Assembly (NCBI GenBank): GCA_002633005.1
Contig: NMRA01000153.1
Coordinates: 66,191-128,190, forward strand
DNA: 62,000 nt
Source: Phoronis australis
Taxonomy: Eukaryota > Phoronida > Phoronidae
Direction of reading: 5' to 3'
Below the pieces are notes generated by a model. That model saw only the letters and a program-made list of their open reading frames with translations. It was not told the DNA's origin and searched no databases. A program made the position numbers and the translations under genes. Shown here piece after piece: positions 38,201 to 49,974 of the stretch (position 1 is the first letter of the stretch; every line of letters begins with the position of its first letter).

Positions 38201-41200
38201 GGGGTCATGCAACGCTCCATATTGATTGGAATTTGTTGTTTAATATCTCAGGCAAACAGCTGAAACCTGAAATAGCAGTGCATAGCACAGAGCTAGAATT
38301 AACTGCTGTTTACTTATATGCCCCTGCATCATCAGCATTGCAAATGCATAACCATGGGTTAAATACAACCACAGACAAACGTTAGATTTATGGAAAAAAA
38401 CGTTAGATTTACAGCAAAACCTTAGATTTGTAGAATAAAATAGATTTGTAGAAAAAATAGAGACGACTTGTAAGTGAAGCATGTAAACCTTCATGTTTTA
38501 GCTCATACATTCTCATGCATCAATGAAGTTATTTATACTCATCAGTTACAGTAGATAGTCATTTTGTCATACAATAGAAAACAATCCTAGGATTATGAAC
38601 TGACCAATAAGTTACTGTCATGAGACTGAGATAACAATACAGCTCATATCCTCTCCTTAATCTCCCCACAATGCTCAGTGCATCACAATCAGCCACTCTT
38701 CAGCTTGGTCACTATAGTGTGATTGTTCCTGTATTTAGTTTCATTTATCAAAACATGTTGTTTTGAAGTCGACATTTCTTTGCTGTCAAAAACTAAGCTA
38801 GAATACAACAATAATAAAAGTACTTGACAAGTACATGCTAATGCATGGCCAAGGGTTTTCAATATTTTTACAGTGAACAGGTGCCTAGCAGTAGCAGTAT
38901 TGCAAACTTTGTTTTCTTACCTTAGACTAAAAGCTCATTTCAGGATGACACTTAAGCTCTAGAGCGCAAGTTCAGGTTTCATATCATCAAGTATGACAAA
39001 CAGCACCTTTCACTGTATGTTACTGATAGTGAGCAGATGACATACTTATATAGTGATCATCAGGTATATGGCATATTTAACACCTCAGAGAAGTAACTGT
39101 GTAACAACAAGGAATGAGTCATCATCCAAAGAAGATCTACCTGACCTCCAGACAGGCGCTGAGACACCAAAACAACTGCTTGCTAACTTTATGATAACTC
39201 TTTAGCTGATGGTTCCAAACTCTATGTAGTCACATTTCATATCAAAAATAAACATTAAAAATTCTACATCAGTCTTGCCATGATTATAATACTTTGCATG
39301 AGTTCGCATAACGTGTACTATATTGATATTTTGCCTCAATAAATGCAGTAGAATTCAGTCTTTCTTTAAACTTAAACTAAATGGGAATTATTTTTGGACG
39401 AAATGTCAATCTGAAAAAGACTGCAAAAAGGAGAACATGACTAATGCAGCAAAACCAGAGTACATTAGGTTGACATCATCTCATATAGCGGTGATGTCAT
39501 ATCTGAGTATCACGCACTTAAACAAACTGAAGCGCCACCTTCTGTTCATAGTCAGTGAACTTGTAGAATTGCATTCCATACAATATGAGACCAGCTGCAA
39601 GCATTGCACACATTTAAATCCCTAAATTAAAATTTTCTTGATAACAAAGACATCAACAATATTTTAAAGTTGGCGTCATTTAATTTATTTATTTATTTTA
39701 CACACCCTAATTTCAATCATCGCGCTAACAAGTTTGAGTTGAATTTAACAACAAGTTTGGCACCCTTTTGTCAGGCATGAATAATCATACATCCAATCAA
39801 AGTATTGACTGTTGAAGCCACCCACTTTCAATACACATCATTTGCAGGCTCATGCATCCTGACCATGCTAACATGCAGCCTAAGATCAAATTGATGTAAC
39901 TAAATGACATTTGTCAATTATTTTGCATTAAAATGACCCTAGTATGACTATAAAACATGTCTCTCAAAAAATATAAATGACCGTCCCTTTGTCTATCCCA
40001 AGCAACTCCTAGAAGTTTTTCAAAATCTTTCCACGTTTTGGGTAAAAATTTAGTGGCTGACTAACAGAATGAAAGCCCAAATAAAGCCTCCTTCCAGGAA
40101 TAACTTAGCAGAAGTAATCATAGAAAAAGAACAATTAACTGTCACACTCTGGCAGTATGTTAGTGTTCATGCCTCGAAAATGTGATCACGGCTCTGCCTG
40201 TCATTATTACATTTTTGGGGTCTGAAAACAACATATTGACCTCGATGAAAGTCAATAATTGTTTAATATTGTTCTTATGGTAAGTATTCTAATTACTACA
40301 ATTATGTTTTACTCATTCCTTTTTGTACTAACTAATAAACTTAAATTATTTTGATTATTATTATTATTACGATAGTTTTATATTATTGTTCTTATTATTA
40401 TCATCACCAATGTATTGAAGTAAACGTTTACCAACAACCAACTTCACTGAAAATTTCATTTCTGATTGTTTGAAATAAACAATAAACTACAACAGCTAAT
40501 TAATGCATTCATTGCTTTGCATATAGTCTTCTTTAGTTCTTCTACTTATGTCATAATAAATGACATTATTCGCAATCCTCATATTGTTCTACTCCGCAAC
40601 TGACGCAGCTCATGGCGTACCCCGGGCAAAATAGTTTACGATAAATAAGTGTAGCCAGCAAGCTGTAGTCAATTTCAATACAAGCCTTAACCATCATTCT
40701 AACACACATACACACAGAGGCATGCCAACAAACATACCGGTACACATACACCACGTACGCACATGCACACAGGAAGCACAAAACATGACCTGGACAAAGC
40801 TGAGAGATAACCTATTTGCTCACTGGACAACCTTGGACAAAAACCCTGAGGGAAATGTGTGTATAAATAAGAGGATATGGTCGGAGTTATATAATACTCT
40901 TCCTTAAAATGACACTAAATAACTGTTATTAAAAAGTCACAACTGTTCACCTGTCATCAGAAGCAATACAACCTGTGATGGGATAAAGAGAAGGATGGGC
41001 CTGTCTCCTGTCGTTAAGGAGTAATTTTTCTTTGAATTAATTTAAGGGTAGCAGCTATTAGATTGGTATTCATAAGCAGAAACTAAGTGTTTAAAACTGA
41101 AGCATGCTTCTCCCTAAGTGTAGGGTCTCATCCTCGGTTGTACAAATCACTTGCGGCATGCAACTTGCAAACAGATATATAATAAAGCATTGAAAAGGCT

Positions 41201-44200
41201 TTCGCAAGCACCAAGAGAATTTTGTGAAGAAATTCTTAACGTTATCAAGAAAGGCTAATAAAAAAAATTGACTCGCTCTTACAGAGAACAAAACATGACA
41301 ATGGATGTTTTTGTGACCCAAAAGATATCTCCAGATTACAGTCTTGATATAATTTCCTTGCAGTTATTAAACAGTCAAATTACACTGAATGACTTTACCA
41401 GCTACCATAACACCAAAGGTTATCATGACAAAAAATGCAAAAGCAAAACTTGAGTAATGAGAAACAAAATTCCTAAAAGGCACTCAAGTGTCACACTTGC
41501 AATTTTGTAAGATATTGTGATTTCGTATAATCAATTCGCTTCTGCAAATGTGATTTGAAATAAATCTGATAATTATTCATGATTGGTATGAGTACAAAAA
41601 CACATAGACGCTCTGTGCCTAAGAACCCTGCAAACTACCAGCGTGTACCTGTAGACTGGCTGCCTGACAGGAAGCTAAGGTTTAATTATGATAGATTTTC
41701 TTCTAGACAGGATTATGCTATCTTATCACTTCTAAGTTGTGGATAACATCTAAATACTGGGTGATTACATTACAGAGCTACCTGGCACAAGATTCACAAC
41801 GGATTGTGTTCAGTAAAATTTTCATTTTCAAAGTTTCAAGTAATGAAAATCTTATGAACAAGATTCATCAGGCACAATAGGAAAACCACCAGCACTGTGT
41901 GACCGACCTATTTATTAGCAATATAGGGGTACCTTACTGACAGAAGTGCTTTAGTGCACTTACTAAACAAACACACACAGTAAGTGAGCAAGTCTGTTGT
42001 GAGAATCTAGTCATTGTATGTGTTCTATTTGACAACTCAGCTTTTGTATGCAGGCTATGAATAAAACATGACTTAAGTCTTGAATGAATTTTTGATTTGG
42101 AATCAGATAAAACCTTCTTTGCCACCTGTTGTACAATCAACCTGATAACTGAGACTACACAGCAGGTGTTTTTGTTTAATCATCTACCTGGCTGAATCAG
42201 ATGACTGACAGAGATGGGAGTCAGTGACCATGATAGTGATATTGGTGCAACCCACAGAGTGCGCACTTAACTATTTTTTAAAAGTCACTCTTCACCTATT
42301 CAGCTCAAACATGAAAATTCATTTTGTCACATTTCTCAACAAAAATGAGCATTAAGAAAGTATCACTTAATTAATAATACAATCTGTTTTGTTCAACTGT
42401 CACAAAACAACCCTAGGTACAACATTCATCATCTGTAACATTTCAGATAGCCTTTGAAAAATCAAGAAATGATTATATTGTCAATTATTTTTGTGTGAAA
42501 TAAGTGACTAAGTTTGCAGAAATTTTTCTCTTTTAAAGCATTATTTTATTCTTCAAACACAACATAACAAATTTATAATATTATCAGTGTAAGTTAATAA
42601 ACCACATTCATGAAGTATTTACCTGGTGCAAATGCCCCCAGATGAGTTATTGAGTACATGCATGCATAATGTATGAGCAAATGAAAATTTATTCAAGCAA
42701 AATAGACTCCCATGGTGTACAAGGTTCTTGTAGTTCTACCCATCTAGTATTACTATGTCTTAGAATACAATTTTCAGCAATAAAATTCGTTTTCAAATAA
42801 CTGATAAAAACATTCTAATTATTTTTTTTACATTTCTGCAATCTAAATAAACATTTTGTACATAACATAAAGAACCACTGCAATACTTAGTTCTCTGTTT
42901 TAAAAGGGATTCCAAAACATATTGTATTTTTATCTAAATGAAATTCGATCTCTGTTGACAACAGGCTCTCAATATCGCGCCAAAAACAATGCGCAACACA
43001 ATTTAAAAATATGTGTTCGATTTTCTCACGTTACTTATTACAAAATACACAGGAATCAGAATCACCACAGCATTTGTAGGAAGGATTCTATGCAAGAGTT
43101 GACTTGGCTAAAATTAACTGATACAGATCTATGAGTTTTTGGTAAATAAAGTATCTCAACTATAGTTATGCAAATATCAATACCCAAATTTATTTCATAT
43201 GCACTTATTGTTACAGTAAAATCTCACCAATTCCAGATAAAAATAATTGCTAAAATTTACTATTTTTAATTTTTCAAGAGCTATTAAACAGTAATTGGCA
43301 AAATTGTTCAAGGGTTTCAGACAGTTGCGAATGCACACGATTTGTCAAAACATGGTAGATACAGTGTAAAACTTTAAATCGATAAACCATTCAATTAGTC
43401 TTACTTATCTTTTATGAAAATACAAAAGGACAAAACTCCTCTTGTCCGCCATATTGTGGGAAGATTTACCTAACTCATTTTTATCGCTGATCCAAAATAA
43501 AATGACAGCATAATGTCCTTAGATACTGACCTGTGCGCTCAAAGGACTGCAGGCCCATATACTAGTTACTATAGACCTATACAAACATTGAATGTTTTCT
43601 CAGAATGGAAAACAAAAACTTATGAGATACCAATTCAAATTCCAAAATAATTTTAACTTATGGTAAAATTTTTCCATGTTGGAACAGTTTTTAAAACTTG
43701 GGACACCGACATTCAAGGCGAAATTCAATTCTCTTGATTCTGAAGACTGGGATAGTAATATTTCTCAAACACTGGACACTACATTTTCTATTAGACAAAG
43801 TGACAGTCTGAAAATAAACTGGCAGTTGATAAAATTATTGAAAATAACCACTGACACATTTTTATGAGTCACCATAGTGTGTAACACAGAGGCGAATGGT
43901 TGACTGTCACCGGTTGTAATTCTTGAATTTGGGAGAACCAATACCCCTTATTTCTAAAATTTGGTACAACCTCCGACTTTGAACAAAATAACCAAGTTTT
44001 CACTGTCCCAAACAGGAGAACTATTACACTAGTCCAGAGACAGCCAGACTTATGTGGACAAATGTTGCCAGACTTATGTGGACTAGTGTTGCCAGACAGA
44101 TGTTTTAAGTGTAATCAGGAGAGCAACAACAATATTGATTTTGTACAAAAGGTTGTTAATGCCATAATTACGGAGATGACCATGAAAATGCCCAGGTTTG

Positions 44201-47200
44201 AAGGCTTAGTAATAACACTACCTGAAGGGATAATACAATGTGAGAAAGGCAAACAGTAATCTAATGATACACTGGTGAGGGACATTGTGATAAATAGGTT
44301 GAAGGAATGCAAGAGATGACAGTCCTTTGCCAAATAGTCTTAATTGTGATGTGAATCTAAGTCTCTAAACACCTTAAAGAGTGTGTTAGTGTACTGAAAG
44401 TTGCCAAGCAATCAATGATTTAGTAAGAGTGGTAATTCTTCACATATTAAACAGGAATGCAACATAAAAACAGACTAAATTACATTATTCAAGAGTGATT
44501 CTCTGCCACTGAAACAGAATTCAACCCACTCACCAGCTATTTATGTGGTTCGTTTGTTAGATTTTGAATTTCTGCTGATGTCAAAGCACTTTTCTTTTAG
44601 TTTCAAATTTCAAAAAAATGATAATCAACTGCTTGTCACTTCCTTGATTTTCTCCCCACAAGGCAAAACACGTCTGCTTATTTGGTATGGCAAGACATAG
44701 GCGTAGTACATTTATATTATATGCAAAATGTGACCTTTGATGTAAACAATGGCGACTTCAAGTAGCAGCCACTTTCATCAGGAATTGTTTAAAAAGATAT
44801 TTTTGACAAGCTTTCACGTTCCATATATTATATAAAATGCATCGTTTGCACAAACTCCGTCTCCCCCACTCCACTGCAGACCTTCGTTGCGCCCGTTTTG
44901 GCACCGCCTTGGTCCCAGGTATTGCACCGGCCCCCTATTTGGATTCGAGGTGTTCTATTTTTTCTCGCGGGCCGTTTTTTCGCGGACGCGGAGGGAGGAT
45001 GGCCAGTTTCATACTGGCCTTGATGACGTCACTGAGTCAGTCGTCTCAATGGCATGGGTGACATCACTCCGTCGGCTTAATTTCACTCCCTCCAGCTTCT
45101 GTCGCGTATATAATTCACCGGGCCTGTCACTGCCAAAATGAATGATACCTCATTAAAAAAATTTACTCTTCCTTAATCAGTAAACTAATTATTTACCAGT
45201 GTTGGAAAATTCTACAGTTATTCTGCTGCTAAAATTGCGATGCGCTCTTTTGGGAGCCACTGCGTCACCTATTGGCCAATTTCCATGTTCTTCAATCAAC
45301 TGTGAGGTTGCGTACATGTCATAACAATTGGAAGTGGTTTCAATTCGTTACAAGTTTTTAATATTTTAATACCAGAAAACCCAATTTCAGAACAAACTCT
45401 CGAGAGATATCGCAAAATTTTAGGAAATGGCGCGTACGTGCGAGTGTCACGAGTAGGCACTGTTTGGCCAAAACAACAACAGATTTTTCTTTGTTACAAA
45501 AGGCGGAGAATTACAAAAAATAACATTTATTAGATTTTTTTACTTCTATAAACAGCTGTAACTGGCAAGATGAGTGTCGGCTCATTCCCAGATTCTGCAT
45601 GCACCCCTACAGGTCGTTAGTTCTATATATGTTTCACGACGAGGTGACGAGCTGAACACCCGGGTCAAGTTATGTGGAATTTTGGTGTCTAACAGAGCTC
45701 TACACACGGCTACCTAGCTGTATGTTGACGATAGTCTTCATACAGCTAGCTGTTTTTCTACCTCACTATCTACATTTATGAAGCAACTTTTGTAAATACA
45801 TCAATATACATTGTGTACTCTACAGTATTTTTAAATGCATTCTTAGTTTTCACTTTAAAGAATATATGATTATCGTACTTTGTGTTACGACAAGGTCAAA
45901 TGTTCTGGAAAGAAATTTCTACTGCCTGGGGAAAGAATCCCGCGACCGCACACTATTTCCCCTCGGCGCTTCCCACTAGCTGCTACCCGTGTGAAAGCTG
46001 ACGGGTAATGGCTAGTGCCTCTTAAAGTGCAAATTGGTAGAAATTAAAGTAAACTTCTATTTTATCAAAATTTTCAACAAAATTAAAGATTAAGAAAATC
46101 TATCTAAGTCCACCAATAGCTTAGTATGACCATGCACAAGATTTGGTAACATTTCAATTATCTTATTTGTAACAAGGTTACCAACCTTTTTCTAACTGTT
46201 TTGTGTGAAAGAAACGAAGAATTAGAGATCAATTGGAGCAATGACAATCTGCAGTTTAATTTACATTATTGACATTATAAAAAGGACTTCTGTGTTCAGG
46301 ATAGTTTAATAACATTAAATAAATATAATGTTATCAATGTCAATATCTAGCTAAACCAGCATATGTATCATGTGAACCAGGTGCAAAACTGCTGTTGTTG
46401 AATCATTCTAAGTGAAAACAATATCGTATGTAGCACAAGCACTCTATGTACTCTCAACACCTGAATTGGTACTGTCAACTGGTCTCATCTATTACAAAGG
46501 TGTTGAAAATCACCAAATTAAGTGATTTTAAATTGGCATTGGATTGCATGTGAGCATATCCACCAACCCCATGCCCATAATGAACATCTGTGCACCCATA
46601 CATACCCCTCTCATCTAGCCGGTAGCCCTGTCTGATCAGCTTGTTTAAACTTGAGACATCATTTTCTTTTGCAGCTCTGAACAGAGGACTGCTGGCCAAA
46701 CTGGAAAGAATTTATTTAAGAATACCATTAGTTTTTAAACTTTCATGGAACATGTTTAAATGTTAATTGAAACCAGTAAACTTGAGATAATAAACGAAAG
46801 ATTTCAGAGACAGACACTTGCAGCGTTCCAAGAAACTGACTTGAGTTCATTTTTTTACTTAATGTCTGAGATTTGTCTCAACTTCCAAACATTGAAAGTT
46901 CCACATCCACCAAATTAGTGAAATTAGTAAATTAGTTTTATTTCAAAATTGGCTGAAATTTAAGATTTGTCTTTAAGCATCTAGGTCAGTTTTCTTGGCC
47001 CCGGTCTAATATGTCGTAACTATTGTTTCACTAAATTTCTGCAGGAAAAAATAAAAGGTATTTATGATCGACATATGTCCCGAATAAATGATACGTGCGT
47101 CATAAGCCTGTTACCAGAGATGAAATGGAGACCGTGGTAGGAGATATAAGGTCATTTATTATGACTAATACAATTACAAGTTACACTAAGATAGTGAATA

Positions 47201-49502
47201 AAAGTAAGTAAAATAAAAAATAATGTCTGGTAAGATGGGCAATAAAAAAACGTCGCAAGTGATGTTGTCTGGTTATCCTTGATAAACGTTCAAGTTAATT
47301 AAATTCCTCCTGCCAGAGGCGGATCTACAGGGGGGGTTCAGGGGGTTCAAATCCCCACCTCGGGACAGGATCATAATTAAAAATTTTAAAAATTTCACCA
47401 GAAAAACAAAATCAGCTACTAAAAACCACAAAAAAAATCTTACCCCCTCCTGACCTGTCCTTCCGCTCAGCGCTATGCACCTCAAATTCGCTCAAATCCT
47501 AAACTACCCCCTTACTGAAAAGGTACATCTGCCACTGAATGGCCTAATCTCCCAATAAAGTATTATACTTTAAACTCCATGCAAATAAGCCAAACTTGCC
47601 ATGGCAAAATTCAAACATGAAGTAGTAACAACTTAAAGCAGGTTGTAGAGAACACTGCATGGCAATCTCTAAAGAAACTCTCCAGTTGTAGGCAATAACA
47701 TACTGTGTATGCAGGGGACTACTCATGTTATCCTTCTAACTTGGCAAACTATTTATCTACTGTCACAGTCTACAGTCTAAAGTGGGGCCAGCTACAGTGC
47801 TTCCCTACTGCAGGCAAAACTTCACTTTTAGCAAAGTTTCGGCGAGTGGGGAAAGGTTAATTCTGGTACTAGTTAATCTGCAAGCGAAATTTCGCTGAAA
47901 ATAGGATTTAAAAGCATTAGCTTCGGAGCAGTCACTGGTACTTCAGTGCAGTGGGATTTAAGGTCAGAATGAAACATTGGTGAAGTGACGTAGACGCTGC
48001 GGCAAAGATATAGGATTATGCAAGACTCTATGCAAAACTTGAGTCAGTTTATGTTGGCACATTTCAGTTTGTAAATAAATAAAACAATACACATGTGATG
48101 AAGAATAACACTTTCGATTAAGCCTCGAACCCTGACCACCCAATATTCGTTTGAGAGTAGAAATGAACTACGCAGTCTGGTGTTTTCGTTGGTGGGGAAA
48201 GATTCGGGCATACCAACATCACTTCTGGCAATAACCATGCATAGGATAATTCAATCAAAGCTGACACAGAAAAAATGCCTTCAGTCCCCTTTAAGGCCAG
48301 TCAGGTTATGATTTACTTACCTTGATTGAGATATGTAACTATTTATGTTAGAAGCCAACTTATTCTTTAAACCTTGTCTAGTAGATTTACCAAATAAATC
48401 CAACAAGAGTGCCCTCAGTTTAGAGGGGGCTTTGGCTGAATTCTCCTCCAGGTTTACAGTAGCACCCATTTTCACCAACTGACAAGGTGAGGTGATTGTG
48501 TCAGTTGAAATAGCACAACACCTAATCTGATTACACCACTGACAGTTACCAGCCAGTGGAGAACACAAGCCGAAATGTTACAGTAGTCAGAGCCATTGTA
48601 TTGCTCATTGACATACAATCAAGGACTGTTGAAGAAAAACAGGATGGCTGATTGAACAAGATGTTTGCCTTAGGCAGATATGAAAAGGAAAGAACAAAGC
48701 TAAAAGGATAGCCTGAATAACCCCTGGTTAATACAACATACTAAAAACATGAGTTGCTGACTTCAACTATGATGATGAAAACTTGTAGATTACGTCTTAT
48801 CTAAAAAGCATTGACATGTTATTCTGAGACGACTTGAGACGACAGGATAATCCCCATCAACATTTTCAAAAGCATAAAACATACAGTCCACTGCGATAGA
48901 AAGTACTATATAACTTCCAAAAATGGCGCTTTTCTTCTCAGGCATTTTTTTAGACAATTTTAGAACTGTATGCCAGTTGACTCCCCTTCCACAATTACGC
49001 ATGAGTTATGCTTTTATACATTTTGCTCCTAATTATGGATGACCCATTACTACTGTGTGAATTTAATACTCAGACCACTTTTAACTAAGTCTGAAATTAA
49101 GAATTTAATCTTTGATGTTGCACTTAGGAAAATTTAAAAATTTGTTGAACAAACAACCAAAACCTTAAAACTCAAAGACAAGCAATCTTAAGAAAAAATT
49201 ATCAGACAAGTGTTAGCAGATTTTTGTAATAAACAGGTGACATTGACATTGTCAAAAACTTTGGCTTCTGTCACGGTTGGGCCCAAATTATTGTCAAGAA
49301 CTAGTTATAAAATTACCAATAACACTGTATGCACATGTACGGTTGAGAACATTTCGGTGTAAACAAAAGCCCAATGCAATAAGCCTACTCACGAATCGCT
49401 TCTCTTCTTTTTTCTCGTTTCCATCAAATCCACTGTAGATTCACTCAAACTTCTACTCCCGTCTCCATTAAGCCGCTTAAATAGCACTGTTCCACCATCC
49501 AT
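25617..49502 (-). CDS. TRPV-family cation channel, complete (17 exons, ~904 aa)
   Basis: Exons in transcript order: 49502-49393, 48521-48321, 46700-46606, 37985-37848, 36052-35912, 35211-35059, 34354-34239, 32506-32357, 32003-31815, 31156-31070, 30344-30274, 29598-29433, 28785-28719, 27888-27779, 27357-27202, 26895-26786 and 26271-25617, totalling 2715 nt in frame. Residues ~104-318 are ankyrin repeats ([60 protein letters not shown]). Next come the TRPV linker, TM1 (~391-415, ending LVCYYRP), TM2, TM3-TM4 ([12 protein letters not shown]), TM5, a short pore loop with GLED at 593-596, TM6 ([13 protein letters not shown]) and the TRP-box WKLQ. The order and spacing fit TRPV, probably an invertebrate Nan/OCR or Iav/OSM-9 type; I cannot decide which. 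Least certain are the exon 2 acceptor (weak; an alternative start is the ATG at 48469, MGATVN) and the exon 4 donor. Such channels serve mechano-, osmo- or chemosensation. Confidence 0.92.
27779..27888 (-). CDS. TRPV exon 14, pore loop and selectivity filter
   Basis: Encodes [20 protein letters not shown] followed by LK. It aligns with the pore helix and filter of vertebrate TRPV1-4 (LFKFTIGMGDLEF type). GMGD is here GLED, replacing the second filter Gly with Glu. The turret before it is short and proline-rich (ETPSPPPS), lacking the long glycosylated loop of TRPV1. Confidence 0.88.
27935..27984 (+). repeat. 12-bp tandem repeat (GATGTAAAAGGT, four copies)
   Basis: Perfect head-to-tail copies in the TRPV intron just after exon 13 in gene direction, about 50 bases from the exon 14 acceptor. 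Confidence 0.9.
28211..28424. mobile_element. MITE, 214 bp, with ~50-bp inverted repeats and TTAA ends
   Basis: Left arm TTAATAAAAACAACTTAAAT, then CGACTTGACATGTTTCAGTG and TCATTTATTCAA. The right arm is the inverse (TTGAATAAATGACACCGAAA ... TTTTTATTAA), ending at 28424. The arms match at most positions over ~50 bp. TTAA at both outer ends would fit a piggyBac-type TTAA duplication or be part of the ends. In the TRPV intron between exons 13 and 14. Confidence 0.8.
32357..32506 (-). CDS. TRPV exon 8, linker between ankyrin repeats and TM1
   Basis: An exon hidden in a non-obvious frame: 50 codons in phase 0, acceptor AATTGCAG and donor GTATTC. It reads [20 protein letters not shown] and continues [12 protein letters not shown]...VLHIIAHG. 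This corresponds to the TRPV linker (the E-x-W-x-[FY]-G-x-x-x-S-x-x-Y-x-x-x-x-I-D pattern). It bridges exons 7 and 9 without a frame break. Confidence 0.9.
32723..33040. mobile_element. Non-autonomous DNA transposon with CAGTGGCGGAT ends
   Basis: The left end is CAGTGGCGGATTTAGGGGGG (32723 on); the right end reads inward from 33040 as CAGGGGTGGATCCAGGATTT. Both ends are followed by G-runs. A relative is at 47314-47537, and a fragment of the right end is at 6865-6905. This end type is common among hAT-like MITEs; I do not see a clean 8-bp duplication. Confidence 0.7.
34215..34238 (-). repeat. (GT)12 microsatellite beginning at a TRPV splice donor
   Basis: On the coding strand, exon 7 ends CTG GAG and the intron begins directly with twelve GT dinucleotides (34238 down to 34215). 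The donor is therefore the first unit of the run. Confidence 0.85.
37848..37985 (-). CDS. TRPV exon 4 (ankyrin) with a problematic splice donor
   Basis: Encodes [20 protein letters not shown]...VFLGSYYQ. Joining after CAAG (base 37848) to exon 5 gives [13 protein letters not shown], which matches the conserved TRPV YYxGxTALHIAI motif, but the intron would start AT instead of GT (ATACGATAAG). The nearest GT donor in the same phase is GTAGCT, 15 bases upstream (exon end 37863). It would delete five residues (GSYYQ, leaving one Gly at the join). Either form keeps the frame. Confidence 0.75.
42800..43140 (-). pseudogene. Decayed LINE (L1/Tx1-like) C-terminal zinc-knuckle fragment
   Basis: On the minus strand, about 43050-42973 translates as CVFCNK, a stop, then [11 protein letters not shown] and [10 protein letters not shown]. 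This is the C-x2-C...H-x4-C plus FW pattern seen at the C-terminus of L1-clade LINE ORF2 proteins. Downstream, [12 protein letters not shown] resembles the usual hydrophobic tail. In-frame stops show it is dead. The rest of the element was not found. Confidence 0.6.
44865..45125. promoter_or_regulatory. GC-rich patch with adjacent CRE and AP-1 sites in a TRPV intron
   Basis: A ~260-bp stretch far richer in G, C and CpG than its surroundings contains a perfect CRE palindrome TGACGTCA (45024-45031) and, one base later, an AP-1 site TGAGTCA (45033-45039). It lies in the large intron before exon 4 and could be an internal promoter, an enhancer or an unrecognised GC-rich repeat. Confidence 0.45.
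47314..47537. mobile_element. MITE with CAGAGGCGGATCT ends, 224 bp
   Basis: Left end CAGAGGCGGATCTACAGGGG; right end, read inward from 47537, CAGTGGCAGATGTACCTTTT. Same family as 32723-33040. In the TRPV intron between exons 2 and 3. Confidence 0.7.
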
Positions 49503-49974
49503 GTTTTTAGGTTAGGCCTACGGTCTGAGCACAGGTCGCCGTGAACATACATTGTATGTTGGTTTTAACCATAAGTTCTATACAAGAAAAATATTTTTAT
49601 CACGCCAAAGTCTGCAAATGAAAACGTAAGCCGGTGTTTTATGATTCACCGTGTTTGAAATCTTTCAAATTTTCCAGTAACATCACAATAGAAAGCTGTT
49701 TTCATTAGTCATGCCCGTGATGTTTATAGAAGTTAGCATAATCCATTCTTTAAAGTACGTGGCTTTGTTCCGTGATTTTGCACCTGAGCGCCTTTGAAAG
49801 GTGAACTCGAATGCAGACGACGACAAAAGAAGACTTTGTTTCTTTATGGCTCTTTAGTAGAGAAGATTCAAACATATGCATTGCGAAGTTTGACCAATCA
49901 ACAGGCTCGTAATAAGCTGATCGTCGCGACAAATCACCAGACTCGTGACAAAGGCGTCAAGTTCTCCCACTTCC
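49503..49974. promoter_or_regulatory. Shared bidirectional promoter region, TRPV (-) and elongin B (+)
   Basis: Only 472 bp separate the two start codons on opposite strands, so both 5' UTRs and promoters must lie here. No TATA box stands out. A perfect 17-bp palindrome (AACATACA, T, TGTATGTT; 49544-49560) sits 42 bp upstream of the TRPV start. An upstream ATG at 49794 begins a 64-codon frame that overlaps the elongin B start in another frame, if transcription begins that far upstream. Confidence 0.65.

Larger units (their letters stand above)
37986..46605 (-). other. Largest TRPV intron (between exons 3 and 4), 8.6 kb
   Basis: Contains a LINE remnant (42800-43140), a GC-rich island with CRE/AP-1 sites (44865-45125), AC-rich simple sequence (40695-40770) and otherwise AT-rich DNA with no exon I can support. 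Short direct repeats of a TTAGATTTRTAGAA unit occur at 38380-38465. Confidence 0.6.

Noticed and set aside
43676-44260. Plus-strand frames with a faint LINE-like [15 protein letters not shown] stretch
   Set aside because: Similarity is too weak and lacks any zinc knuckle or catalytic motif. It is also on the strand opposite the recognisable LINE remnant.
48095-48200. Possible tRNA-derived SINE (minus-strand GGGTTCGAGGC box)
   Set aside because: No convincing A box at the right distance and no cloverleaf could be drawn.
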